From assembly GCF_036246005.1 (NCBI RefSeq), contig NZ_CP109171.1, positions 4,638,001 to 4,702,000 on the forward strand: a DNA stretch of 64,000 nucleotides, read 5' to 3'. How positions within the stretch are numbered: position 1 is the first letter of the stretch; every line of letters starts with the position of its first letter. The translations under genes were made by a program, and so were the position numbers. The notes beneath the pieces were generated by a model. It was not told the origin of the DNA and ran no database searches. It was given only the letters and a program-made list of their open reading frames with translations. This document shows positions 25,988-35,520 of the stretch, in pieces. The DNA comes from Streptomyces sp. NBC_01723. GTDB lineage: Bacteria; Actinomycetota; Actinomycetes; Streptomycetales; Streptomycetaceae.

Positions 25988-26395
25988 ATGAACCTCGTCT
26001 CTCTCCGCGTCATCACGCACGACGTCGCCCACCTCGTCGACTTCTACGAGCGCGTCACCGGCGTGCGCGCGGACTGGTCCACCGAGGACTTCGCCGAACT
26101 GCGCACCGCCTCCGGCACCCTCGCGATCGGCAGCACCCGTACCGTCCCGCTCTTCGCCCCCGGCTCCGCCCGCCCGGCGGACAACCGGAGCGTCATCATC
26201 GAGTTCCTCGTCGACGACGTGGACGCCGTGCACCGGAATCTGGCGGGCCTCGTCACGGAGTTCGTCAAGGAACCCACGACGATGCCCTGGGGCAACCGCG
26301 CGCTCCTCTTCCGCGACCCGGACGGCAATCTGGTCAACCTCTTCACCCCGGTGACCCCGGCCGCCATCGGGAAGTTCGCCGGCTCCGCCCGCTGA
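25988..26395 (+). CDS. VOC-family (glyoxalase/bleomycin-resistance-like) protein
   Basis: 135 residues from ATG 25988 (GGAGG ribosome site). Two beta-alpha-beta-beta-beta modules: 'SLRVITHDVAHLVDFYERVTG' begins the first, and 'LLFRDPDGNLVNLFTPV' is the metal-ligand strand of the second. This fold covers glyoxalases, dioxygenases and drug-binding proteins; the exact role is not shown. Probably controlled by the divergent WYL regulator. Confidence 0.9.
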   Translation: MNLVSLRVITHDVAHLVDFYERVTGVRADWSTEDFAELRTASGTLAIGSTRTVPLFAPGSARPADNRSVIIEFLVDDVDAVHRNLAGLVTEFVKEPTTMPWGNRALLFRDPDGNLVNLFTPVTPAAIGKFAGSAR

Positions 26396-26452
26396 CGGCC
26401 CTCCTATGCTGGACCGGCGACGGGGGCCAAGATCGCACGCCGGGAGGTATCT

Positions 26453-28201
26453 GTGTCAGCGCTGGAGCCGGACGACCCGCGCTCCGTGGGGGAGTACCGG
26501 TTGCTGAGCCGGCTGGGTGTGGGCGGCATGGGCCGGGTCTTCCTCGGGCGTTCTCCGGGCGGACGGCTGGTCGCGGTCAAGGTGGTCCACGCCGAGCTGC
26601 TGCGCAGGCCCGAGTTCCGCGACCGCTTCCGCCGCGAGGTCCAGGCCGCCCGGATGGTCAGCGGCGCCTTCACCGCGCCGGTCGTCGACGCCGACCCGGA
26701 CGCGCCCCTGCCCTGGCTGGTCACCAGCTACATCGCCGGGCCTTCCCTGGAGCGCGCGGTCGCCGAGCAGGGGCCCTTCGACCCGCGGGCGGTGCTCGCG
26801 CTGGCGGCCGGGCTGGCCGAGGCCCTGGTGTCGATCCACGCGGCGCACCTCGTCCACCGCGACCTCAAGCCCTCCAACGTCCTCCTCGCCGAGGACGGGC
26901 CGCGCGTCATCGACTTCGGCATCGTCCGCAGCGTCGACGCCGACTCCATCACCGGCACCGGGCACATGGCGGGCTCCCCGGGGTTCATGTCCCCCGAGCA
27001 GGTCAACGGCCACGAGGTCACCTCGGCCAGCGACGTGTTCTGCCTGGGCGCGGTGCTGGCCTTCGCGGCGACCGGCGCCAACCCCTTCGGCGGCGGCCCC
27101 ACCCCCGCGCTGCTCTACCGCGTGGTGCACAACGCCCCCGACGTGGACGCGGTGACCGACCCGGCCGTGCGCGCCCTGATCGCCGACTGCCTCGCCAAGG
27201 ACCCGGCCCGCCGTCCCACCCCGCGCGAGATCCTCGCCCGGATCGGCCCGCTGGGCGGCGAGAGCGCGACGGCCCTGCCGCACGCCCGCCAGTGGACGCC
27301 GGCGGCCCGTCCGACCCGCGCGGACGCGGTACCCACCATGGTCGTCCCGCCTCCCGGGACGCCGGTGGCGCACCCGCACACCCGCGTCGACACCACGCCC
27401 CCGCCACCGCCCGCACCGGCGGGCGCGCGCCCCACGGGGGCCGGTGGCGGTGGCCGCCGCAGCCGACGGGCCTTCCTGCTCTCCGGCGCGGGCGCGGTCG
27501 CCGCGCTCGGCGTGGGCACCGGGTTCTGGCTCAACCGGCCCGCCGCCTCGGACGACTCCGCGCCGGCCCCCTCGCCCTCCACCACCACCCCGCTGCCCCC
27601 GGGCCCGGTCGGGCTCTGGCCCCTCGACGAGGCCGACGGCGGGATCGCGCGGGACACGGCGGGCGGACACGACGGCACGGCGACCGGCGTCACGTGGCAG
27701 GCCGGCGAGGGCGGGGCCGCCTTCGACGGCACCGGCAGCCAGATCGTCACCGACGGGCCGGTCCTGGAGACCGGCGAGGGCCGGAGCTTCACCGTCGCGG
27801 CCTGGGTCCGCCTGACCGCCGTACCGGGCACCTTCGCCACCGCCGTCAGCCAGGACAGCGACACCGCCAGCGGCTTCTACCTCCAGTACGCCCACGAGGA
27901 CGGCGGCTGGGCCTTCTCCCGTCCCGGCCTGCGCGCCGTCGGCCGCACCGCACCGGCCGCCGGCGTCTGGACCCACCTGACCGGAGTCTGCGACGGCCGG
28001 ACCCGCAAGCTCCGCCTGTACGTCAACGGCGTCCTGGAGGCGGAGATCGACGACACCGGCGCGTCCCCCGCCACCGGCGCCTTCATGATCGGCCGGGCGT
28101 CCTACGACGGAACGCCCGCCGACTACTTCCCCGGCACCGTCCGGGACGTACGCGCCTTCGACCGTGCGCTGCCCCCGGGCGAGGTCGGGAAGCTCGTGTG
28201 A
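26453..28201 (+). CDS. Receptor-type Ser/Thr kinase with Tat-like membrane segment and LamG-type outer domain
   Basis: 582 residues from GTG 26453 (GGAGG). The kinase domain is complete: G-loop GVGGMG, 'VAVKVV', HRDLKPSN with Asp137, DFG, 'MAGSPGFMSPEQ'. A Pro-rich linker (residues 275-330) leads to an unusual membrane segment: S337-R-R-A-F-L-L then GAGAVAALGVGTGFWL. This fits the twin-arginine consensus S/T-R-R-x-F-L exactly. The outer part (about 383-582) is a concanavalin/LamG-like jelly roll ('GLWPLDEADGG', 'FTVAAWVRL', 'YVNGVLEAEIDD', 'FMIGRASYDG'), a likely carbohydrate or surface sensor. It follows the VOC gene by 57 bp on the same strand. Confidence 0.92.
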   Translation: MSALEPDDPRSVGEYRLLSRLGVGGMGRVFLGRSPGGRLVAVKVVHAELLRRPEFRDRFRREVQAARMVSGAFTAPVVDADPDAPLPWLVTSYIAGPSLERAVAEQGPFDPRAVLALAAGLAEALVSIHAAHLVHRDLKPSNVLLAEDGPRVIDFGIVRSVDADSITGTGHMAGSPGFMSPEQVNGHEVTSASDVFCLGAVLAFAATGANPFGGGPTPALLYRVVHNAPDVDAVTDPAVRALIADCLAKDPARRPTPREILARIGPLGGESATALPHARQWTPAARPTRADAVPTMVVPPPGTPVAHPHTRVDTTPPPPPAPAGARPTGAGGGGRRSRRAFLLSGAGAVAALGVGTGFWLNRPAASDDSAPAPSPSTTTPLPPGPVGLWPLDEADGGIARDTAGGHDGTATGVTWQAGEGGAAFDGTGSQIVTDGPVLETGEGRSFTVAAWVRLTAVPGTFATAVSQDSDTASGFYLQYAHEDGGWAFSRPGLRAVGRTAPAAGVWTHLTGVCDGRTRKLRLYVNGVLEAEIDDTGASPATGAFMIGRASYDGTPADYFPGTVRDVRAFDRALPPGEVGKLV

Positions 28202-28300
28202 CGGGACTGATGCGTTCTCACCATCGTTCCGTGCACCTCCAGTTGGCGCCCCATGCTAAAGATGTAGCTCTCAATGAACCGGTGAACGGACGGGGGAGAG

Positions 28301-30121
28301 TTGAGCGGGGAAGCCGGAGTCGGCATCACGGGCAGTGGCGCCGAGCCGTTGGAGGACGACGACCCGCGCCGGATCGGACCGGTCCCGCTGCTGGGCCGGC
28401 TCGGGGCGGGCGGCATGGGCCGCGTCTACCTCGGCGTCCACGAGGGCCGGTACGCGGCCGTCAAGCAGGTCCTGACCTCGGTCGCCGGCGAGGACAAGGA
28501 CTTCCTGCGCCGTTTCGGACACGAGCTGGACAACCTCGCCCGGCTGCCCGCCGGGGCCACCGCGCCGCTGCTCGCGGGTGACCGGGACGCCCGGCCGCCG
28601 TGGTTCGCCACCGCCTACGTGCCCGGCATCACCCTGCGCGAGGCCGTCGACCTGCACGGGCCCCTGCCCCCGGCGGCGCTGTGGCTCCTGCTCAAGGACG
28701 CCGCCACCGGACTGGCGGCGGTGCACGCCCTGGACATGGTCCACCGCGACCTCAAGCCGTCCAACGCGATGCTCACCCTCGACGGCCTCACCCTCATCGA
28801 CTTCGGCGTGGCCAGGGCCGCCGACCAGAGCCAGTTGACCAGGACCGGCATGGTGGTGGGCACGCCCGCCTACATGTCGCCCGAACAGGCCTCCGGAAAA
28901 CGGGCGTCGAGCGGCGTCGTGGACGTGTTCGCGCTGGGCTCGGTGATCGCGTATGCCGCCTCGGGCCGGCCGCCCTTCGGAGACGAGTCCGGGCACGCCG
29001 TGCTGTACCGCATCGTGCACGAGGAGCCCGACCTCCAGCCGCTGCGCGAGCTGGACCCCGAACTCGCCGATGTCGTCGCGGCCTGCCTCGACAAGGACCA
29101 CGAGGGCCGGCCGACCGCCGCCGAGCTGGTCGAACGCGCCGCGCTCCACGCCCCGTCGGCCGCACCGTTGTGGCCCGCGGTGATCACCGAACGGCTGGCC
29201 GAGCGGGCCGCCTTCGCCGCACGTACGCCCGACCCCAGTGTGCTCACGGTGCCCCTGACACCGCAGGGGCGGACGACGGAGGCGGAGAAGGAGCCCGAAG
29301 GGAAGCCGGAGAAGGAGCCGGAGGCGGTGACACCCCGCAAGGAGCGCCGCCGCCGCATCCTGCCCGTGTTCGTCCCCGTCGTGGTCGTCGTGGCGGGCGG
29401 CACCCTCGCCTTCCAACTCCTGCCCTACGTCACCGACTCCAGCGACGCCGCGGGGCCCAAGGGTCCCTCCTCGTCCGTCACGGCCACCGCCACCAGGTCC
29501 CCGTCGGGTACGGCCGCCGACGGATCCGCGAAGCCCTCGCCCTCCACCGCCGCGTCCTCCTCGAAGAAGCCGGAGCCCGGTGCGAAGGAGTCGGGGACCG
29601 CACCCGGAGCGGGCCCCGGCGCGGACAACGGCAACGCCGGCGCGAAGGGCGACGGCGACTCGGGTACCGGCTCGCGCGGTGACGCCGCCGGCGCGGGCGA
29701 CAGCGGCAGTGGCGCCGGCGGGGGCGGCGGTTCCTCCTCGGGCGACGACACCGGGGCCGACGCCCCGTCCACGGACGGCACCGTCCTGCGCAACGGATCG
29801 ACCGGGCACTGCGTCACCGGGTCGCAGGGCGGCGTCCGCCCCGGCTCCTGTACCGACGACGCCGCCGTCTGGGACCTGCGCGGGACGTCCTCCGGCACCT
29901 ACCGGATCGTCCACAGGGCGACCGGCAACTGCCTGAGCAGCTACGGCGCCCTCCACAGCGGTTTCTGCAGCTCGCAGAGTGGTCAGGAGTGGCGCCTGGG
30001 CCCGGGCGACTCCGTCGTCGCCACCAACACCGGCAGGTGCATGGAGGAGTCGACGGTGAGCGGCATGCTCATGATGCAGACCTGCGACGGCTCGGCGCTC
30101 CAGCGCTGGACCCGGGGGTGA
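28301..30121 (+). CDS. Receptor-type Ser/Thr kinase with ricin-B-like outer domain (paralogue)
   Basis: 606 residues, starting at TTG 28301 just behind GGGGGAG; the ribosome-site spacing is tight, so the start is provisional. The kinase core is nearly identical in layout to the kinase at 21065: GAGGMG, AVK, HRDLKPSN with Asp150, DFG, 'TRTGMVVGTPAYMSPEQ', and the shared tail '…DKDHEGRPTAAEL'. The membrane helix is near residues 351-372. A Ser/Thr/Gly linker and a Cys-rich trefoil-like domain ending 'LQRWTRG' follow. The paralogue at this position has CTG where the other has TTA. A tandem duplication with insertion of other genes between the copies is the simplest origin. Confidence 0.92.
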   Translation: MSGEAGVGITGSGAEPLEDDDPRRIGPVPLLGRLGAGGMGRVYLGVHEGRYAAVKQVLTSVAGEDKDFLRRFGHELDNLARLPAGATAPLLAGDRDARPPWFATAYVPGITLREAVDLHGPLPPAALWLLLKDAATGLAAVHALDMVHRDLKPSNAMLTLDGLTLIDFGVARAADQSQLTRTGMVVGTPAYMSPEQASGKRASSGVVDVFALGSVIAYAASGRPPFGDESGHAVLYRIVHEEPDLQPLRELDPELADVVAACLDKDHEGRPTAAELVERAALHAPSAAPLWPAVITERLAERAAFAARTPDPSVLTVPLTPQGRTTEAEKEPEGKPEKEPEAVTPRKERRRRILPVFVPVVVVVAGGTLAFQLLPYVTDSSDAAGPKGPSSSVTATATRSPSGTAADGSAKPSPSTAASSSKKPEPGAKESGTAPGAGPGADNGNAGAKGDGDSGTGSRGDAAGAGDSGSGAGGGGGSSSGDDTGADAPSTDGTVLRNGSTGHCVTGSQGGVRPGSCTDDAAVWDLRGTSSGTYRIVHRATGNCLSSYGALHSGFCSSQSGQEWRLGPGDSVVATNTGRCMEESTVSGMLMMQTCDGSALQRWTRG

Positions 30122-30139
30122 GGCGCGGGGCGTGACGGG

Positions 30140-30541
30140 TTACTTCCCGCCGCGCCCGCCGTCCGGCCTGTCGTCCTTGTCGGAGTCCCGGTCCTTGCCG
30201 CCGTCCCCGTCCCCGTCCGTGTCCCCGTCCGTGTCGCGGGCCTCGTCCTCGGCCGGGCCGTTGTCCGGCTCCTTCCCCAGGGACTTCAGGAAGTCCGGGT
30301 TGTCGTCCGGCGCGACCCACTGCCGCCGGCCGCCGCCCGCCCGGGGCGACGCTCCCGCCGGCTGCCGCTTCTTGCCGGCGATGATCCAGGAGATGGACCC
30401 GACCAGCGGGAACACCAGCACGAGGATCGCCCACAGCGGCTTGGGCATGTGGCGGATGTCGGCGTCCTTCGTGCTGATGCAGTCGATGAACGCGTAGACG
30501 CTCAGGGCCAGTGGCACGAGGAACATCAGCACCCGGAGCAT
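30140..30541 (-). CDS. PLDc_N (phospholipase-D nuclease N-terminal) domain membrane protein
   Basis: 133 residues from ATG 30541 (GGAG 7 nt upstream; the open frame extends to 30580). Two membrane helices: [20 protein letters not shown], and after '[21 protein letters not shown]' the end of helix two. This is the PLDc_N layout: a small two-helix module without nuclease activity. The cytoplasmic tail is strongly acidic, with short D/G repeats ([12 protein letters not shown]…) that are also visible as GTCCCC repeats in the DNA. It is convergent with the kinase and divergent from the menaquinone genes. Function unknown. Confidence 0.85.
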   Translation of the reverse strand: MLRVLMFLVPLALSVYAFIDCISTKDADIRHMPKPLWAILVLVFPLVGSISWIIAGKKRQPAGASPRAGGGRRQWVAPDDNPDFLKSLGKEPDNGPAEDEARDTDGDTDGDGDGGKDRDSDKDDRPDGGRGGK

Positions 30542-30627
30542 GGGCGTCTCCAGCGGAAGCGGGGGGTGGGGACGCGTCACGACCCCAGGTACAGGGCCAG
30601 GGTAGCGGCTCGGGGATACTGGACGGC

Positions 30628-32085
30628 ATGGCTTACGACGATCTTCGCTCCCTGCTCAGGGCGCTGGAGCGCGAGGGCGACCTCAAGCGCATCAAGGCCG
30701 AGGTGGACCCGTACCTGGAAGTCGGGGAGATCGTCGACCGGGTGAACAAGGCCGGCGGCCCCGCCCTCCTCTTCGAGAACGTGAAGGGCTCCGACATGCC
30801 CCTCGCGATGAACGTCTTCGGTACCGACCGCCGTCTGCTCAAGGCCCTCGGGCTCAAGTCGTACTCCGACATCTCCGACAAGATCGGCGGCCTGCTCCGT
30901 CCCGAGCTGCCGCAGGGCTTCGTCGGGATGCGCGAGGCGTTCGGGAAGCTCGGCACGATGACGCACGTGCCGCCGAAGAAGGTGAAGCCGGGCAGCGCGC
31001 CCGTCCAGGAGACCGTCCTCACCGGCGACGACGTCGACCTCGACCGGCTCCCCGCCCTCTTCACCTGGCCGGACGACGGCGGCTCCTTCTTCAACCTGGG
31101 CCTCACCCACACCAAGGACCCGGAGACGGGCATCCGGAACCTGGGCCTGTACCGGCTCCAGCGCCACGACAAGCGCACCATCGGCATGCACTGGCAGATC
31201 CACAAGGACAGCCGGAACCACTACCAGGTGGCCGCCCGGCGCGGCGAGCGCCTGCCGGTCGCCATCGCCTTCGGCTGCCCGCCCGCCGTGACCTACGCCT
31301 CCACCGCCCCGCTCCCCGGCGACATCGACGAGTACCTGTTCGCCGGGTTCCTGCAGGGCAAGCGGGTCGAGATGGTCGACTGCAAGACGGTCCCGCTCCA
31401 GGTCCCCGCGCAGGCCGAGGTCGTCATCGAGGGCTGGCTGGAGCCCGGCGAGATGCTCCCCGAGGGCCCCTTCGGCGACCACACCGGCTTCTACACCCCG
31501 CAGGAGCCCTTCCCCGCCCTGAAGATCGACTGCGTGACGATGCGGAAGCGCCCGCTCCTCCAGTCGATCGTGGTCGGCCGCCCGCCGACGGAGGACGGCC
31601 CGCTGGGACGGGCGACGGAACGCTTCTTCCTCCCGCTCCTCAAGATCATCGTCCCGGACATCGTGGACTACCACCTCCCCGAGGCCGGCGGCTTCCACAA
31701 CTGCGCGATCGTCTCGATCGACAAGAAGTACCCCAAGCACGCCCAGAAGGTCATGCACGCCATCTGGGGCGCCCACATGATGTCCCTGACCAAGCTGATC
31801 GTGGTCGTGGACTCCGACTGCGACGTCCACGACCTGCACGAGGTCGCCTGGCGCGCGCTCGGCAACACCGACTACGGGCGCGACCTGACCGTCGTGGAGG
31901 GCCCGGTCGACCACCTCGACCACGCCTCCTACCAGCAGTTCTGGGGCGGCAAGGCGGGCATCGACGCGACGCGGAAGCTGCCCGAGGAGGGCTACACGCG
32001 CGACGGGGGCTGGCCGGACATGGTGCTGTCCGACCCGGATACGGCGGCGAAGGTCGACCGCCGCTGGAAGGAGTACGGACTGTGA
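30628..32085 (+). CDS. mqnL: UbiD-like decarboxylase of futalosine menaquinone pathway
   Basis: 485 residues from ATG 30628. UbiD fold: N-terminal domain ('[19 protein letters not shown]'), prenylated-FMN-binding middle ('[19 protein letters not shown]' with the cofactor-contact Arg) and C-terminal oligomer domain. The conserved acidic patch is in '[14 protein letters not shown]' near residue 285. It removes the carboxylate from the prenylated naphthoate in the late futalosine route and needs prenyl-FMN made by the UbiX-like protein encoded two genes on. The gene overlaps the prenyltransferase gene (GTGA). The symbol follows usage for this pathway; the family assignment is firm, the exact name less so. 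Confidence 0.92.
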   Translation: MAYDDLRSLLRALEREGDLKRIKAEVDPYLEVGEIVDRVNKAGGPALLFENVKGSDMPLAMNVFGTDRRLLKALGLKSYSDISDKIGGLLRPELPQGFVGMREAFGKLGTMTHVPPKKVKPGSAPVQETVLTGDDVDLDRLPALFTWPDDGGSFFNLGLTHTKDPETGIRNLGLYRLQRHDKRTIGMHWQIHKDSRNHYQVAARRGERLPVAIAFGCPPAVTYASTAPLPGDIDEYLFAGFLQGKRVEMVDCKTVPLQVPAQAEVVIEGWLEPGEMLPEGPFGDHTGFYTPQEPFPALKIDCVTMRKRPLLQSIVVGRPPTEDGPLGRATERFFLPLLKIIVPDIVDYHLPEAGGFHNCAIVSIDKKYPKHAQKVMHAIWGAHMMSLTKLIVVVDSDCDVHDLHEVAWRALGNTDYGRDLTVVEGPVDHLDHASYQQFWGGKAGIDATRKLPEEGYTRDGGWPDMVLSDPDTAAKVDRRWKEYGL

Positions 32086-32987
32086 CGTCGGCATCCGCCG
32101 CGCTGCCGCATCAGCCGGGGCGCACCAAGGCGTTCCTGCGCCTGGTGATGATCGAGCACTCGGTCTTCGCCCTGCCCTTCGCCTACATCGCCGCCCTGAC
32201 CGCGATGTACGAGTGGGACGAGAACATCCACTGGGGCCGGCTGCTCCTGGTCACCGTCGCCATGGTCGGCCTGCGCACCTTCGCGATGGCGGTCAACCGG
32301 ATCATCGACCGCGAGATCGACGCCCGCAACCCGCGCACCGCCCACCGCGAACTGGTCACCGGCGCGATGTCGGTCCGGCACGCCTGGACCGGCGCGCTCA
32401 TCGCCCTGGTCGTCTTCCTGGGCGCGGCGGCCCTGCTCAACCCGCTCTGCCTCGCGCTCGCCCCCATCGCGGTGATCCCGATGGTGGTCTACCCGTACGG
32501 CAAGCGGTTCACGAACTTCCCGCAGGCCATCCTCGGCCTCGCCCAGGCGATGGGCCCGATCGGCGGCTGGCTCGCCGTCACCGGCAGCTGGTCCTGGGAC
32601 GCGGTGATCCTCGGCCTCGCGGTCGGCATCTGGATCGGCGGCTTCGACCTGATCTACGCCTGCCAGGACGTCGAGACGGACCGCGAGGTCGGCGTGAAGT
32701 CGGTCCCGGCCCGCTTCGGCGTCCCGGCGGCCGTCTGGGGGGCCCGCGCCTGCCACACGGTGACCACCGCACTCTTCGTCTGGTACGCCCTCGCCACCGA
32801 CGCCGGTGTCCTCTTCTGGCTCGGCCTGCTGATCGTCGCGGGCGCCTTCGTCTACGAGCACACCATCGTCCGGCCCACCGACCTGACCCGCCTCAACAGG
32901 GCGTTCTTCAGCGTCAACGGCTTCATCGGCATCGCCCTGTTCGTGTGCGCGCTGCTTGATCTGCTGGTGCGGGGCCTCACGGTCTGA
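32082..32987 (+). CDS. mqnP: UbiA-type prenyltransferase of menaquinone biosynthesis
   Basis: 301 residues from GTG 32082, overlapping the decarboxylase stop. About eight membrane helices. The first Asp-rich motif is 'NRIIDREIDARNPRTAHR' (NxxxDxxxD, near residue 75). The second is 'YACQDVETDREVG' near residue 193. These bind Mg-diphosphate of the polyprenyl donor. Within this gene set it should attach the isoprenoid tail to 1,4-dihydroxy-6-naphthoate. The next gene starts 31 bp further on, in the same operon. Confidence 0.94.
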   Translation: MTSASAALPHQPGRTKAFLRLVMIEHSVFALPFAYIAALTAMYEWDENIHWGRLLLVTVAMVGLRTFAMAVNRIIDREIDARNPRTAHRELVTGAMSVRHAWTGALIALVVFLGAAALLNPLCLALAPIAVIPMVVYPYGKRFTNFPQAILGLAQAMGPIGGWLAVTGSWSWDAVILGLAVGIWIGGFDLIYACQDVETDREVGVKSVPARFGVPAAVWGARACHTVTTALFVWYALATDAGVLFWLGLLIVAGAFVYEHTIVRPTDLTRLNRAFFSVNGFIGIALFVCALLDLLVRGLTV

Positions 32988-33018
32988 AAACCCTGAGCCT
33001 GCGACTAGGCTCGACATC

Positions 33019-33699
33019 ATGAACCCAGGACAGACGCAGCGCGTGCCTTGGATCGTGGGGGTCTCCGGAGCATCCGGTACCCCCTACGCCGCCGCCGTGC
33101 TGCGCGCGCTGCTCGCCGCCGGCGAGAGCGTCGACCTGGTCGTCAGCCGGGCCTCGCGACTCACCCTGCTCGACGAGACCGGCATCTCCTTCCGCGACGC
33201 CCACTGGCAGCACGACCTGCGCGAATGGCTGGCCCGCGGAGCCGACGGCAAGCCCGGCACCTTCGAGGTCGACCTCGGCGACGACCGGGTGCGGCACTGG
33301 AGCGCCGGCGACCTCGCGGCCGGGCCCTCCTCGGGGTCGTACCGGACGAGGGGCATGCTGATCGTGCCCGCGTCGACGGCGTGCGTGGCCGGAGTGGCGC
33401 TGGGGCTGTCGAAGGACCTGCTCCAGCGGTCGGCGAGCGTGACCCTGAAGGAGCGGCGCAAGCTGGTCGTGGCCGTGCGCGAGACCCCGCTGGACGGCCG
33501 GACCCTGCGCCACCTGGTGACCCTGGACGACGCCGGCGCGGCCGTGGTGCCCGCGTCCCCCGCCTTCTACGCCGGGGCGACGCACATCCAGGACCTCGTG
33601 GACTTCGTCGCCGGACGCGTCCTCGACGCGGCGGGCGTCCCGCACGACCTCTACCGCCGCTGGCGCGGCGACCTCGGCGGGGCCCGCCCCACCACCTGA
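33019..33699 (+). CDS. mqnM: UbiX-like flavin prenyltransferase
   Basis: 226 residues from ATG 33019. Starts 'WIVGVSGASGTPYAAAVLRAL', the FMN-binding glycine loop of the UbiX/Pad1 flavoproteins. 'IVPASTACVAGVALGLSKDLLQRSASVTLKERRKLVVAVRETPL' holds the conserved Ser/Arg residues that bind dimethylallyl phosphate and FMN. It builds prenyl-FMN for the UbiD-like enzyme. The C-terminus 'DFVAGRVLDAAGVPHDLYRRW' is family-typical. Third gene of the mqn operon. Confidence 0.94.
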   Translation: MNPGQTQRVPWIVGVSGASGTPYAAAVLRALLAAGESVDLVVSRASRLTLLDETGISFRDAHWQHDLREWLARGADGKPGTFEVDLGDDRVRHWSAGDLAAGPSSGSYRTRGMLIVPASTACVAGVALGLSKDLLQRSASVTLKERRKLVVAVRETPLDGRTLRHLVTLDDAGAAVVPASPAFYAGATHIQDLVDFVAGRVLDAAGVPHDLYRRWRGDLGGARPTT

Positions 33700-33737
33700 G
33701 CACGACCTCCCCCCACAGCTTTTGTAATCCACATCCT

Positions 33738-33773
33738 CAGAACTCTCAGAACTCGCAGAACTCGCAGATTTCT
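33738..33773. repeat. 9-bp tandem repeats ahead of Lrp/AsnC gene
   Basis: Four head-to-tail units: CAGAACTCT, CAGAACTCG, CAGAACTCG, CAGATTTCT (three near-perfect). The stretch is unusually A/T-rich for the window and lies 31 bp before the chosen Lrp start. Lrp/AsnC proteins often bind such phased repeats, so autoregulation is possible. Confidence 0.55.
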
Positions 33774-33804
33774 TCACTTTTCTTCAGTGGAAGGCTTCGA
33801 TCGC

Positions 33805-34260
33805 ATGGACGCGGTGGACAGGCAGCTCATCCAGGCCCTGAGGGAGAACGGCCGGGCCTCCTACGCGGAGCTGGGGCGCCTCGTCGGACTGTCGGGACCC
33901 AGCGTCACCGACCGCATCAACCGGCTGGAGGCGGCCGGCGTCATCACCGGCTACCGGGCGACCGTGGACTCCGCCTCGCTCGGACTCGGCGTCATCGCCC
34001 TGATCGGCATCTCGCTCTCCGACGCCGCCGACCACGAGGACGTGGCGCAGCGGCTGAAGGACCTGAGCGAGATCGAGGACTGCTGGTTCATCGCCGGCGA
34101 CGACTCCTACATGCTCAAGGTGCGGGCCACCGACGTGGACGGCCTGGAGAGCATCATCCGCCGCCTCTCGGGTACCAAGGGCGTCTCCCGCACCCGCACC
34201 ACCATCGTGCTCTCCACGAAGTGGGAGAACCGGGTGGGCGAGCTGCCCGAAGAGGTCTGA
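33805..34260 (+). CDS. Lrp/AsnC-family transcriptional regulator
   Basis: 151 residues from ATG 33805 (GGAAGG about 10 nt upstream); a GTG at 33787 is the alternative. HTH domain: 'MDAVDRQLIQALRENGRASYAELGRLVGLSGPSVTDRINRLEAAGVI'. The RAM/effector domain follows (residues 70-150; 'CWFIAGDDSYMLKVRATDVDGLESII'), which binds amino acids and sets the octamer state. It sits inside the menaquinone gene set, between the UbiX-like gene and mqnE on the same strand, a striking place for a regulator of this class. Confidence 0.93.
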   Translation: MDAVDRQLIQALRENGRASYAELGRLVGLSGPSVTDRINRLEAAGVITGYRATVDSASLGLGVIALIGISLSDAADHEDVAQRLKDLSEIEDCWFIAGDDSYMLKVRATDVDGLESIIRRLSGTKGVSRTRTTIVLSTKWENRVGELPEEV

Positions 34261-34320
34261 CACCGGGGCCCGGCACCAGGGGCGTACGGTTTACGAGTCT
34301 GTCTCAGAAAGAGGTATCGC

Positions 34321-35484
34321 ATGGACGCCGGGCTCAAGCGGGAGCTGGAGCAGAAGGTCCGCTCCGGGGAGCGGCTGACCCGCGAGGACGGCATCGCGCT
34401 GTACGAGTCGGACGATCTCGCCTGGCTCGGCGGCCTCGCGCACGAGGTGCGGACGCGGAAGAACGGCGACGTCGTCCACTTCAACGTCAACCGCCACCTC
34501 AACATGACCAACGTGTGCACCGCCTCCTGCGCGTACTGCTCCTTCCAGCGCAAGCCGGGGGAGAAGGACGCGTACACGATGCGCATCGAGGAGGCGGTGA
34601 AGCTCGCCAAGGCGATGGAGGGCGAGAACCTCACCGAGCTGCACATCGTCAACGGCCTGCACCCGAACCTGCCCTGGCGCTACTACCCGCGCTCCCTGCG
34701 GGAGTTGAAGGCCGCCCTGCCGGACGTCTCGCTCAAGGCCTTCACCGCCACCGAGATCCACCACTTCGAGACCATCTCCGGGATGTCCGCCTCCGACATC
34801 CTCGACGAGCTGATCGACGCCGGTCTGGAGTCGCTGACCGGCGGTGGCGCGGAGATCTTCGACTGGGAGGTGCGGCAGCACATCGTCGACCACCGCACCC
34901 ACTGGGAGGACTGGTCGCGCATCCACCGCCTGGCGCACGAGAAGGGTCTGAAGACCCCGTGCACCATGCTCTACGGCCACATCGAGGAACCGCGCCACCG
35001 CGTGGACCACGTGCTGCGCCTGCGCGAACTCCAGGACGAGACCGGCGGCTTCCAGGTCTTCATCCCGCTGCGCTACCAGCACGACTTCGTCGACATGAAG
35101 GACGGCAAGGTCCGCAACCGGCTCCAGGCGCGCACGCAGATGGCGACCGGCGCGGAGGCCCTGAAGACCTTCGCCGTCTCGCGTCTCCTCTTCGACAACG
35201 TCCCGCACGTCAAGGTCTTCTGGGTCATGCACGGCGTCCAGACGGCCCAGCTCGCCCTCCAGCACGGCGCGGACGACATGGACGGCTCGGTGGTCGAGTA
35301 CAAGATCACCCACGACGCGGACGACTTCGGCACGCCGAACAAGCTGACGCGGGAGGATCTGCTCGACCTGATCCGCGACGCGGGGTTCCGGCCGGTGGAG
35401 CGGAACACGCGTTACGAGATCATCCGCGAGTTCGAGGGCCCGGACGCACAGCGCAGGGAGTCGCCGCAGCCGATGCGGGTGTGA
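34321..35484 (+). CDS. mqnE: Aminofutalosine synthase (radical SAM)
   Basis: 387 residues from ATG 34321. The radical SAM cluster motif CxxxCxxC is at Cys66, Cys70 and Cys73 ('NVCTASCAYCSFQRKPGEKDAY'). 'LHIVNGLHPNLPW' and 'GGGAEIFDWEVRQ' are typical of MqnE/MqnC-type enzymes. It joins the enolpyruvyl product of MqnA (3-[(1-carboxyvinyl)oxy]benzoate) to SAM-derived adenosyl radical, giving 6-amino-6-deoxyfutalosine. The 1,164-bp gene is followed by an interspersed repeat that may also end transcription. Its upstream partner mqnA is 11 kb away, at 46329. Confidence 0.95.
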   Translation: MDAGLKRELEQKVRSGERLTREDGIALYESDDLAWLGGLAHEVRTRKNGDVVHFNVNRHLNMTNVCTASCAYCSFQRKPGEKDAYTMRIEEAVKLAKAMEGENLTELHIVNGLHPNLPWRYYPRSLRELKAALPDVSLKAFTATEIHHFETISGMSASDILDELIDAGLESLTGGGAEIFDWEVRQHIVDHRTHWEDWSRIHRLAHEKGLKTPCTMLYGHIEEPRHRVDHVLRLRELQDETGGFQVFIPLRYQHDFVDMKDGKVRNRLQARTQMATGAEALKTFAVSRLLFDNVPHVKVFWVMHGVQTAQLALQHGADDMDGSVVEYKITHDADDFGTPNKLTREDLLDLIRDAGFRPVERNTRYEIIREFEGPDAQRRESPQPMRV

Positions 35485-35520
35485 CGTCTCCGGCTGACTT
35501 TCGGGTGCGGGTGCGGGTGC

